Assembly (NCBI RefSeq): GCF_020229735.1
Contig: NZ_CP083455.1
Location: 1,081,001 to 1,145,000, forward strand
DNA: 64,000 bases
Reading direction: 5' to 3'
From: Deinococcus taeanensis
GTDB lineage: Bacteria; Deinococcota; Deinococci; Deinococcales; Deinococcaceae
This document shows positions 55,287 to 64,000 of this stretch, piece by piece. Both the position numbers and the translations under genes were made by a program. Under the pieces are notes generated by a model that was not told where the DNA came from, did not search any database, and saw only the letters and a list, made by a program, of their open reading frames with translations. The first letter of the stretch is position 1. Every line of letters starts with the position of its first letter.

Positions 55287-55695
55287 ATGCGCTCAGAATT
55301 CTAATGGGTCATAATTGACCCTGCTGACGATTTGAGCGCCAGCAGGTGTGCCCCCATTCTATGAAACTCGTACTGCTGGGGACGGAACTGGGCCCAGGGT
55401 GTAGAGGCCATGCCTGCCCGCCTCGGTTCTCCTGTGGTATGAGGCTGGCCCTCGTAGTACAGAAGCGTCGGATGACACCCTGAACGGAAATCAGGTGGCG
55501 CCCTGTTGACCTCTTCGGATCGTGGCGCGGCCGGCCTGTTTTCAGCTGCTTAGGTTGCTGCCGGCTTGAGTGTGGGGGCGCGGCCCACCACTCTATGCCT
55601 GACGGGCTGAGTCTGTGCCAGCCAGGCCAAACAGTGATGTCCTTGAAATTCCTTTATAAGAGGGACGCTTAGGAGTGGTGCCAAAGCTTCCCTGA
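55287..55695. other. Intergenic region right of the lipoprotein gene
   Basis: About 410 bases contain the lipoprotein promoter area with a perfect palindrome (55306-55321) and, at the far end, a palindrome next to galK (55688-55703). No gene with normal codon use, RNA gene or mobile-element end is seen between. Composition is mixed, with A/T-rich patches (for example near 55645-55670) that may include promoters I cannot place. Confidence 0.45.
55306..55321. promoter_or_regulatory. Operator-like palindrome upstream of the lipoprotein gene
   Basis: GGGTCATAATTGACCC is a perfect palindrome (6-base arms, 4-base self-complementary centre) 20 bases upstream of the ATG. A minus-strand TAGAAT lies between it and the start codon, so a regulator bound here would sit over or just upstream of the promoter. 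Confidence 0.55.
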
Positions 55696-55703
55696 TCAGG
55701 GAA
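55688..55703. repeat. Palindrome at the end of galK
   Basis: TTCCCTGATCAGGGAA is a perfect 16-base palindrome that includes the galK stop codon. It is too short and lacks a loop for a normal terminator stem, but it could slow transcription or bind a protein at the end of the gal operon. Confidence 0.4.
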
Positions 55704-56751
55704 CGACCTGGGTGCCTTGTTCGCTGTATTGCGCGAGCACAGTCTGGGCAACGGCGGAGGCCTGCCCCTCGCGCACCAGGGCAACGACCGCACCACCAAA
55801 GCCGGCCCCCGTCATGCGGGCACCGAAGACCTCCGGGTGGGCCTGAAGCAGCGCCACGAGTTCATCCACGCGCTCGTGGCTGACCTGGTAGTCGTCGCGG
55901 AGGCTGGCGTGGCTGGCGTTCATCAGGGTACCGAAGCGCGCGGCGTCCACGCCGGGTTCCAGGGCGGCGAGCACGCGGCCGTTCTCGGTGACCACGTGGC
56001 GGGCGCGTTCTCGCAGGACGGGAGGGAGCGTCTCGACAGCCGTGGGGTCGGTGACGTCCCGGAGTTGCGGCACACCGAGCAGGCGTGAGGCTTCTTCAAC
56101 CTGGGCGCGGCGTTCGTTGTACCCGGATTCTGCGAGGCGGCGGGGCACGCCCGAGTCGATCACGAGGATTTCTGCACCCTGTGGGAAGGGCACGGCGCGG
56201 CGTTCCAGGCTGCGCGTGTCGATGAGCAGCATGGTGCGGGTGTCGGCCAGTGAGCTGGCCATCTGGTCCATGACGCCGCACATGACGCCCACGAACTCGT
56301 GTTCCACCTGAACGCCCCGCAGGGCAAGGGCCACATCATCGAGGTCCAGGCTGTTCAGCTGCCGCAGGGCGCGGAGGGTGGCGACTTCCAGCGCGGCGCT
56401 GCTGCTGAGCCCGCCACTGGGTACGTCGCTGGTGATGAAGGCGTTCAGGCCCTCCTGCACGCCGCTGAGAGCGAAGCAGCCGGTGAGGTAGGGGGCGAAA
56501 CCCTCGCCAACCTCGCCGACCGGGATGCGGAGCGTCTGGTTCAGGTTGGCCGAATGCAGCACGTGCTCACTGGTGCCGTTGCGCCCCAGGTTCACCGTGG
56601 CCTGCTGGGGAATGGCGGTGGGCAGGACAAAGCCGCCCTGATAGTCCGTGTGCTCGCCAAGGAGGTTCACGCGGCCCGGCGCGGAGGCCGTCACGGCCGG
56701 CGGTGCGCCGAAGACAGCGGCGTACGATGGGCCGGTGGTGTCGGCGCTCAC
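55696..56751 (-). CDS. galK: Galactokinase
   Basis: This 351-residue GHMP kinase phosphorylates galactose to galactose-1-phosphate. Visible are [21 protein letters not shown], the GHMP ATP loop [27 protein letters not shown] (catalytic Asp) and the C-terminal [14 protein letters not shown]. It is the last gene of the gal operon and overlaps galT by 4 bases (GTGA). Confidence 0.96.
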   Translation of the reverse strand: MSADTTGPSYAAVFGAPPAVTASAPGRVNLLGEHTDYQGGFVLPTAIPQQATVNLGRNGTSEHVLHSANLNQTLRIPVGEVGEGFAPYLTGCFALSGVQEGLNAFITSDVPSGGLSSSAALEVATLRALRQLNSLDLDDVALALRGVQVEHEFVGVMCGVMDQMASSLADTRTMLLIDTRSLERRAVPFPQGAEILVIDSGVPRRLAESGYNERRAQVEEASRLLGVPQLRDVTDPTAVETLPPVLRERARHVVTENGRVLAALEPGVDAARFGTLMNASHASLRDDYQVSHERVDELVALLQAHPEVFGARMTGAGFGGAVVALVREGQASAVAQTVLAQYSEQGTQVVP

Positions 56752-57860
56752 AGGCCGTCTCCGGCGCCACCCGGCACGGCGCGCAGTTCCTGCGCTGCCA
56801 CTTCCGGGAATTTGTCGTTGGCGAACTCTCCGGCGCCCTGTTCTGTGCCGGCGAGGTACTTCATGCGGCCCGGCGCGCGCAGGTACGGGTAGATCTCGAT
56901 GTGCAGCGGAAAGGACGGGTGCGGGGCGTCAACGGGAGCCTGGTGTACGGTCATCAGGTACGGCATGCGCACGCCGAACAGACCGTCGAGGCGCAGCAGG
57001 GCGTCTTTCAGGACCCGGGCGAGGCTCAGGCGTTCCTCGTCCGACAGTTCCGACAGGAGGCTGGCGGGCCGGGCGGGCAGCACCCAGGTCTCGTAGGTGT
57101 ACCGCGCAAACGGGGGGACGACACTGAGGGCCTGCCCGTCGTCGTGGATGATGCGTGCGCTGCTGGCGCGTTCCTCCTGCACGAAGTCCGCCAGCCACGG
57201 TCGGCCGTGCTGCGCCTGGTAGGCGTCCATCTGCGCCGTGGCGCGCGCCGCGACGGGTGGGACGTGATCGTACGCGTAGATCTGCCCGTGCGGGTGGTGC
57301 AGGGTCACGCCGACCTCCACCCCGCGGTTCTCGAAGGGCAGCACACTCTGAATGCGGCCGGTCCCGGCGAGGCGGGTGGTGCGGTCGGCCCAGACGGCCA
57401 GCAGCAGGCTGACCTGCTCGTCGGTCAGGTCGCTCAGGCGGCCGCGGGCGTCCTGGCTGAACACCACCACTTCACATGCGCCCACCCCGGCGCGCGTGCC
57501 GGCAGGTCCGGCGCCCGGGTCGGGGGCGGCCAGCGTGAGGCTGGGAAAGCGGTTGTCGAACACGGCAATGTCGTAGTTGCCGCGCGGCAGTTCGGTGGGA
57601 TGCTCGGGGTCACGGGTGGGGGCAAGCGGGTTGTACTCAGGGGGCGGCAGGAACGTGCGGCCCATGCGGTGCGCGGCGTACATGACCCACTCGCCGCGCA
57701 CGGGGTGCCAGCGCATCAGGGGCCGGGCATCGACCGGGTCAGGGCTGGGGCTGGGGATGTCACTGTCTACCCGGATGGGGTTCAGGCCGTACAGCGTGAG
57801 GTTGCGCCCGTCGGGCTTCACGAAATCGGCGGTGTGGTATTCGGTGAGCGTGGTGGTCAT
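56748..57860 (-). CDS. galT: Galactose-1-phosphate uridylyltransferase
   Basis: This 370-residue HIT-superfamily enzyme exchanges UDP between glucose and galactose in the Leloir pathway. The nucleophile loop is [18 protein letters not shown], the N-terminal part holds [16 protein letters not shown], and [21 protein letters not shown] is typical of the C-terminal half. The N-terminal zinc CxxC seen in some members is not present. It overlaps galK and GH36 by 4 bases each, forming a coupled block. No galE is in view. Confidence 0.95.
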   Translation of the reverse strand: MTTTLTEYHTADFVKPDGRNLTLYGLNPIRVDSDIPSPSPDPVDARPLMRWHPVRGEWVMYAAHRMGRTFLPPPEYNPLAPTRDPEHPTELPRGNYDIAVFDNRFPSLTLAAPDPGAGPAGTRAGVGACEVVVFSQDARGRLSDLTDEQVSLLLAVWADRTTRLAGTGRIQSVLPFENRGVEVGVTLHHPHGQIYAYDHVPPVAARATAQMDAYQAQHGRPWLADFVQEERASSARIIHDDGQALSVVPPFARYTYETWVLPARPASLLSELSDEERLSLARVLKDALLRLDGLFGVRMPYLMTVHQAPVDAPHPSFPLHIEIYPYLRAPGRMKYLAGTEQGAGEFANDKFPEVAAQELRAVPGGAGDGL

Positions 57861-59348
57861 GCGTGACCCTCCTGGGCACGCCCCGGCCGGAATCCGTGTG
57901 CGGGAATACCGTCTTGCGGGGTGTCGGTCAGGTTAAACGTTCCCCTCGTGAAGTGGGTAACAGCGTTCCCTAACGATTGGGCCAGGGTGGCCGGCCGGTC
58001 CGGGCGGCTGAGCGTCAGGCAGCGGCGCAGTAACGTCAGCCCCTCAGGGTCCAGCAGCCTGATCGGGTCGCTGCTGGCGCGCAGACCCCCGATGACGTCC
58101 AGCATGCCGGCGATCGCCTCACGTTCCGTGGCGTTCAGGAGGCTCAGTTCACGCCGGCAGATCGCCACGTCCGGGTCCGGCTGGTACCAGGTGTGCTGGT
58201 ACCAGCGGCTCAGGGCGGTGTGCAGGGCGTTGCGGGCGCTCGGTCCAGTGGCGTCGCCCAGCCACACCCGGCGGGAGTCCTCATCCCAGATGGGGGCCAC
58301 GTCCGGGCCGGTGCGCATGGCGTCGACCACGCCGGTACTCTGCGCCAGTGGTGCGCCGCACCCCAGAATGAACGCGTCCTCGCCCACGCCCTCCCGGAAC
58401 GCTTCGATCCCCCGGCGGTACGCTTCGGCCCGCCCGGCGTGTGGGTCGTGGCGCACGCCGGGGAGGGCCGCGCCGTACAGGAAGTCGATTTTCAGGTACG
58501 TGTACCCCCAGCTGCGCACGGTGCGGCCCAGCTCCCGCAGCCACGCCAGAACGTCCGGGTGCGTGGTGTCCAGCGCGTGGTACGGCCCGCCCCAGTTGTG
58601 GCCCACGGGCAGCGGCTCGCCGTCCTGGCCGCGCAGCATCCAGTCGCGGTGCTCGGCGAACAGTGCCGAGCGGGGTGACACCAGGAACGGGGCGAGCCAC
58701 AGGCCCGCAGTGAACCCCAGTTCCGCCAGCCGGGCTGGCAGTTCCCGGGCGTGCCCGCCGAAGTGAGCGCTCGGCTCAAGCCAGTCCCCCAGTTCAGCCT
58801 GGAAACCGTCATCGAGCTGAAACACGTCGAACGGCAGGTCCTGCTCGCGGGCGAGCCGGGCGTTGTCCAGCATGGCGTCCAGGGTCACGTCCCGGTAGTA
58901 GGAGTACCACGAGCACCACACGCGCAGCGGCGCTGGCGTGCGCGCCTGCATGGCGGCGCCCAGCTCAGCTGCGCGCGTTTCGAGAGTAGCGGTCACGTCC
59001 TGCGTGGCCTCCCAGGTCACAGGCACCGGTGGGCCTTCGAGCGTGCAGGTCACGCGCACGTGGTCAGCCTGGGCTGTCGCCTCCCACTGCGCGAAGGTGA
59101 GGGGCGCCTCGCCCACGCTGCCCACCCAGCCGCTGCCATCGGCGCGCACCAGGGCCAGCACGGTGTGGCTGCGCCATACGCCTGCCCGGCCGCTGGGCGG
59201 AAAAGACGGATCGTGGCCCTGTTCCGTCCGCCACGCCTGCTGAGGCGCAGCCTGCACGTCCGTGAGCGGGCGCAGTTCCGCCTCACTCCACGACTGAAAG
59301 CCGCTGATCAGGACCCGCAGCGTGCCGGGGTTCTCCTGCACCGTCCAT

Positions 59349-59356
<8 letters not shown>
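57857..59356 (-). CDS. GH36 alpha-galactosidase
   Basis: This 499-residue GH36-type glycosidase releases alpha-linked galactose (for example from melibiose or raffinose). The barrel shows [26 protein letters not shown], the nucleophile Asp291 in [14 protein letters not shown] and acid/base Asp352 in [13 protein letters not shown]. There is no signal peptide, so it works inside the cell on imported sugars. The N-terminal beta domain is shorter than in the large tetrameric enzymes. It overlaps galT by 4 and the GH42 gene by 8 bases. Confidence 0.92.
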
Positions 59357-61355
<1,999 letters not shown>

Positions 61356-61412
61356 GGGAGTGGTCCTTCCAGAGAGAAACGGAAACGCGTGGGGCGGGGT
61401 GGGTGCGCCGGG

Positions 61413-62282
61413 TCAGTCCTTCACGGCGCCGCCCGCGATGCCCGCCACGAAGTGACGCTGCAGGGCCAGGAACAGCGCCAGGAACGGCACGGTGGCAATC
61501 GCGGTGCCCACCATGATGCCGCCCCACGACACGCGCGTCAGGCCCACCAGGGTGCCCAGCGCGACGGGCATGGTGTAACTGTCTTTCTGCGTCAGCACGA
61601 TCAGCGGCCACAGGTAGTCATTCCAGGACGCCAGGAACAGCAGGATGGCCAGGGCCGCCAGGGCAGGCCGGACGATGGGCAGCGCAATCTGCCAGTAGAT
61701 GCGCCACTCGCTGGCTCCGTCAATGCGCGCGGCGTTCAGCAGGTCGGTGGGCACCGTCAGGAACGCCTGACGCATGTAGAAGATGCCGATGGTGTTCGCC
61801 AGGGTGGGCAGAATGACCGCCCAGTAGGTGTTCGACATCTTCAGGTCGCGCGCCACCAGGATGAACTGCGGAATGATCGTCACGAACGTCGGGATGGTCA
61901 GCGTCGCCAGGATCAGGCCGAACAGGACGTTCTTCCCGGGAAACTCGAACTTCGCGAAGGCGTACCCGCCCATGCTGGTCAGCAGCATGCTCAAGACCGT
62001 GTACATCGTGGCGATCACGGTGCTGTTCAGCAGGGCCCGCAGGAAGTTCGTGTCGGCCTGCAGCCCGCGGAAGTTCTCTGCGAACGCCCCGCCGAACCAC
62101 AGGGGCGGGTTAGGGCTGAAGATGGCGGTTTCCGGGTGCGTGCTGAACACCAGCATCATCCACAGGGGCGCCAGGAACACCAGGGCCAGGGGAATGAGCA
62201 GGACGTGCAGCCACGTGGCCGAGATGCGGTCACGCGCCTTGCGGCTGCGCTGCGGAGCGGTCCTCTGCGGTGCGGTGGTCAT
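61413..62282 (-). CDS. Carbohydrate ABC transporter permease (MalG type)
   Basis: This 289-residue inner-membrane permease has about six helices and the EAA loop NAARIDGASEWRIYWQIALPIVRP that docks the ATPase. The PDB-type N-terminus (ATWLHVLLIPLALVFLAPLWMM) and FLASWNDYLWPLIV fit the MalG/sugar type. It overlaps the MalF-type permease by 4 bases. No ATPase gene is in the operon as seen; a shared MsmK-type ATPase would have to come from elsewhere. Confidence 0.93.
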   Translation of the reverse strand: MTTAPQRTAPQRSRKARDRISATWLHVLLIPLALVFLAPLWMMLVFSTHPETAIFSPNPPLWFGGAFAENFRGLQADTNFLRALLNSTVIATMYTVLSMLLTSMGGYAFAKFEFPGKNVLFGLILATLTIPTFVTIIPQFILVARDLKMSNTYWAVILPTLANTIGIFYMRQAFLTVPTDLLNAARIDGASEWRIYWQIALPIVRPALAALAILLFLASWNDYLWPLIVLTQKDSYTMPVALGTLVGLTRVSWGGIMVGTAIATVPFLALFLALQRHFVAGIAGGAVKD

Positions 62283-63187
62283 TCGTCCCTCCCGAACAGG
62301 CGCAGCTGCACCACGCTGAAGATTGCGGCGATGGCCGCCACGGTGTACGCGATGGCGCTGGCGTACCCGAAGTTGAACGACCGGAAGCCCTGCTGGTACA
62401 GGTACGTGCCGAGCGTCATGGTGGCGTTCCCCGGGCCGCTGTTCGTGATCAGCGCCGGTTCCGTGAACAGCTGCAGCGTACCGATCACGCTGAGCACGAG
62501 GCAGAACAGCAGGCTGGGGCGCAGCAGCGGCAGCGTGATCTTCCAGAACTGCTGCCAGGGTGTGGCGCCGTCAATGGAGGCCGCTTCGTACACATCCTCG
62601 CTGATGCCCTGCAGGCCCGCCAGCAGAATGATCGCGTTGTACCCCGTCCAGCGCCAGGTCATGGCGAGAATCAGGACGGTCATGGCGGGTCCCGACTGGT
62701 TCAGCCAGTCCACGGCGGGCAGGCCGAGGCTGGTCAGGGCGCGGTTCACAATGCCGAAATCCGTGTTGAACAGAAGCCGGAACACCGCCGAGTACGCCAC
62801 AGTCCCCACCACCAGCGGCGCGAAGAACGCGAAGCGGAACCAGCCGGCGGCGCGCAGCAGGCGGCTGTTCAGCGCCACGGCGAGCGCCGTGGCGAGCGAC
62901 AGCATGAGCGGCACCTGCACCAGCAGGATCACCAGGGTGTTGCGCAGCGCGGTGCGGAAGAACTCGTCGCTGATCAGGCGCGACCAGTTGGCCATGCCGT
63001 AGGGCGCGGCGGCCCCGAGGCGCGAATCCTTGAAACTCATCAGGAAGGAACTCACGATCGGCCAGGCCCAGAAGGCCAGGAAGATCAGCAGGTACGGCAG
63101 GATGAACAGGTAGGGCGCTTTGGGCAGGCGCGCCCACCAGCCCGCCTTGGCGGGCCGCGTCACGGCGGGTCGGGGGGCTGTGGTCAT
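62279..63187 (-). CDS. Carbohydrate ABC transporter permease (MalF type)
   Basis: This 302-residue permease has six helices (YLFILPYLLIFLAFWAWPI first) and the EAA motif YEAASIDGATPWQQFWKITLPLLRP. With its MalG-type partner it forms the channel for galactosides. The ATG at 63187 follows GAGGTG and gives MTTAPRPAV; the longer frame with ATG 63202 is not needed. It overlaps the MalG-type gene by 4 bases. Confidence 0.93.
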   Translation of the reverse strand: MTTAPRPAVTRPAKAGWWARLPKAPYLFILPYLLIFLAFWAWPIVSSFLMSFKDSRLGAAAPYGMANWSRLISDEFFRTALRNTLVILLVQVPLMLSLATALAVALNSRLLRAAGWFRFAFFAPLVVGTVAYSAVFRLLFNTDFGIVNRALTSLGLPAVDWLNQSGPAMTVLILAMTWRWTGYNAIILLAGLQGISEDVYEAASIDGATPWQQFWKITLPLLRPSLLFCLVLSVIGTLQLFTEPALITNSGPGNATMTLGTYLYQQGFRSFNFGYASAIAYTVAAIAAIFSVVQLRLFGRDE

Positions 63188-63269
63188 GAACACCTCGCAC
63201 ACGGGGGCCGGGCGGGCGAGAGGCGCGGTGTGCGCCCTCCGCCCGCCCGTTGGCTCTGGGAGCTGAACC

Positions 63270-64000
63270 TTACTTCGCGACCGGCAGGCCCGTGGCGCTG
63301 CTGATCTTCCTGGCGGCGTCGTCCAGGGCTTCCTTGGCGGTCTTGTACTTGCCCTTCACGAAGTCGGCCTGCACGACGATCATCACCTGGCGGGCGTCCT
63401 GGAAGTACTGCGTGCCGCGCGCCTGGGGCACGTCACCGAGCGTGTCGAGGATGGTTTTCCAGATCTTCTGGTTGCCCCAGTAGGCCTGGCCCTGGTTCAC
63501 GTAGGGGTCTTTCGTGGCGCTCAGCAGGCTGGGCACCAGCCCCTGGGACTTGAGCATGGTGACCTGACCGTTGCTGGTGGCGAGGGCGTTTTCCAGGAAG
63601 GCGTACGCCGCGGCCTGGTTCTTGCTGGCGCTGGGGATGGCCAGGGCGCTGCCGCCCAGGTTGCTGGCGCGCACGCCGCCGGCCCTGCTGGCGGGCATCT
63701 GGTACACCCCCCACTTGCCCTTCTGGTCGGGGGCGTTGGTGCGGATGGTGCCTTCGTACCACGCGCCGAACATGGCGCTGGCGGTGCGGCCGGCCTTGAA
63801 CGACGTGATCTGCCCGCCCCAGTCGCCGGTGGCCACGACCTGCGCGGCGAGCAGTTTCTTGACGGTGTTCAGGGCGTCGACGCAGCCGGGTTTGTTGACG
63901 GTGACATTCGCGGCGTCATTGTCGAAGTAGAAGCAGCCGTTCTGGTTGGCAAGCATGCGGAACCACTCGTCGTCCTGACCGTTGGCGATGACGCCCAGCT
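63270..64000 (-). CDS. Sugar ABC transporter solute-binding protein (5' end outside window)
   Basis: Only the C-terminal 243 residues are visible; the frame is open to the window edge (LGVIANGQDDEWFRMLANQN). The fold is a family 1 extracellular sugar-binding protein: FKAGRTASAMFGAWYEGTI, GGSALAIPSASKNQAAAYAFLENAL, PYVNQGQAYWGNQKIWK and DAARQVMIVVQADFVKGKYK. It captures the galactoside for the two permeases. It is the first gene of the operon as seen; its promoter and any regulator lie outside. Confidence 0.9.
   Translation of the reverse strand, partial: LGVIANGQDDEWFRMLANQNGCFYFDNDAANVTVNKPGCVDALNTVKKLLAAQVVATGDWGGQITSFKAGRTASAMFGAWYEGTIRTNAPDQKGKWGVYQMPASRAGGVRASNLGGSALAIPSASKNQAAAYAFLENALATSNGQVTMLKSQGLVPSLLSATKDPYVNQGQAYWGNQKIWKTILDTLGDVPQARGTQYFQDARQVMIVVQADFVKGKYKTAKEALDDAARKISSATGLPVAK

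Noticed and set aside
55593..55799. 68-codon frame on the minus strand beyond galK
   Set aside because: It begins inside galK in another frame and has no ribosome site, leaderless promoter or domain.

Overview
The window is most likely a chromosomal segment of a Deinococcus species. It is GC-rich, with strong G/C preference at third codon positions. Many genes have a TANNNT hexamer 5-9 bases before the start codon and no Shine-Dalgarno sequence, the leaderless-mRNA layout reported as common in Deinococcus. The gene content fits too: a Pol I with no recognisable proofreading motif, RecN, a PrcB-type lipoprotein, a DUF4127 protein and class Ib ribonucleotide reductase. I found no tRNA, rRNA, insertion sequence, prophage or CRISPR array. 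Both ends of the window cut a gene.

Layout. 1-6.8 kb: a two-gene sensor kinase / receiver-kinase unit, an OsmC protein, a class III aminotransferase and a DinB-like protein. 6.8-13.7 kb (minus strand): P5C dehydrogenase, a ROK kinase, a DUF4127 protein, then a tight YkgJ - histidine phosphatase - alpha/beta hydrolase operon. 13.7-18.3 kb (plus): a GAF-HD protein, an APH-like kinase, upp, and leuA behind what reads as a complete leucine attenuator. 18.3-22.9 kb: a LuxR-type regulator, an HtrA-like protease, an ACT protein, a GNAT, a nitronate monooxygenase and a divergent HDAC-family deacetylase. 22.9-29.3 kb (plus): prfC preceded by an 8-codon leaderless mini-ORF, a C39-like exported protease, a small membrane peptide, polA and a HAD hydrolase. 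29.4-33.6 kb (minus): the thioesterase-like gene, nrdI, nrdE, nrdF and a glutaredoxin-like gene as one operon with a clear promoter. 34-37.5 kb (minus): darA, pckA and an alanine-rich helical membrane protein. 37.7-46.3 kb: recN, a PrcB lipoprotein, a BMP-family nucleoside-binding protein (minus), ligA, then Asp23/Gls24 - nusB - folD - PAP2-like. 46.3-52.1 kb: a hypothetical gene, a GH13 amylase, an MBL hydrolase, a divergent tetR, ispG and a DUF4259 gene. 52.1-55.7 kb: an A/T-richer island carrying a large Ig-like/propeller lipoprotein. 55.7-64 kb (minus): a galactoside uptake and breakdown operon (solute-binding protein, two permeases, GH42, GH36, galT, galK).

How the genes work together. 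The gal operon imports alpha- and beta-galactosides, cleaves them inside the cell and feeds galactose into the Leloir pathway; galE is not in view. The nrd operon makes dNTPs. polA, ligA and recN serve DNA repair, each from its own leaderless promoter.

The most interesting signals are regulatory. The leuA leader has a leaderless 14-codon peptide with three consecutive CTT (Leu) codons, a perfect 9-bp terminator with five Ts, and a perfect 10-bp competing antiterminator. prfC has a mini-ORF ending Pro-Pro-stop. Several divergent leaderless promoters sit back to back with overlapping or symmetric elements.
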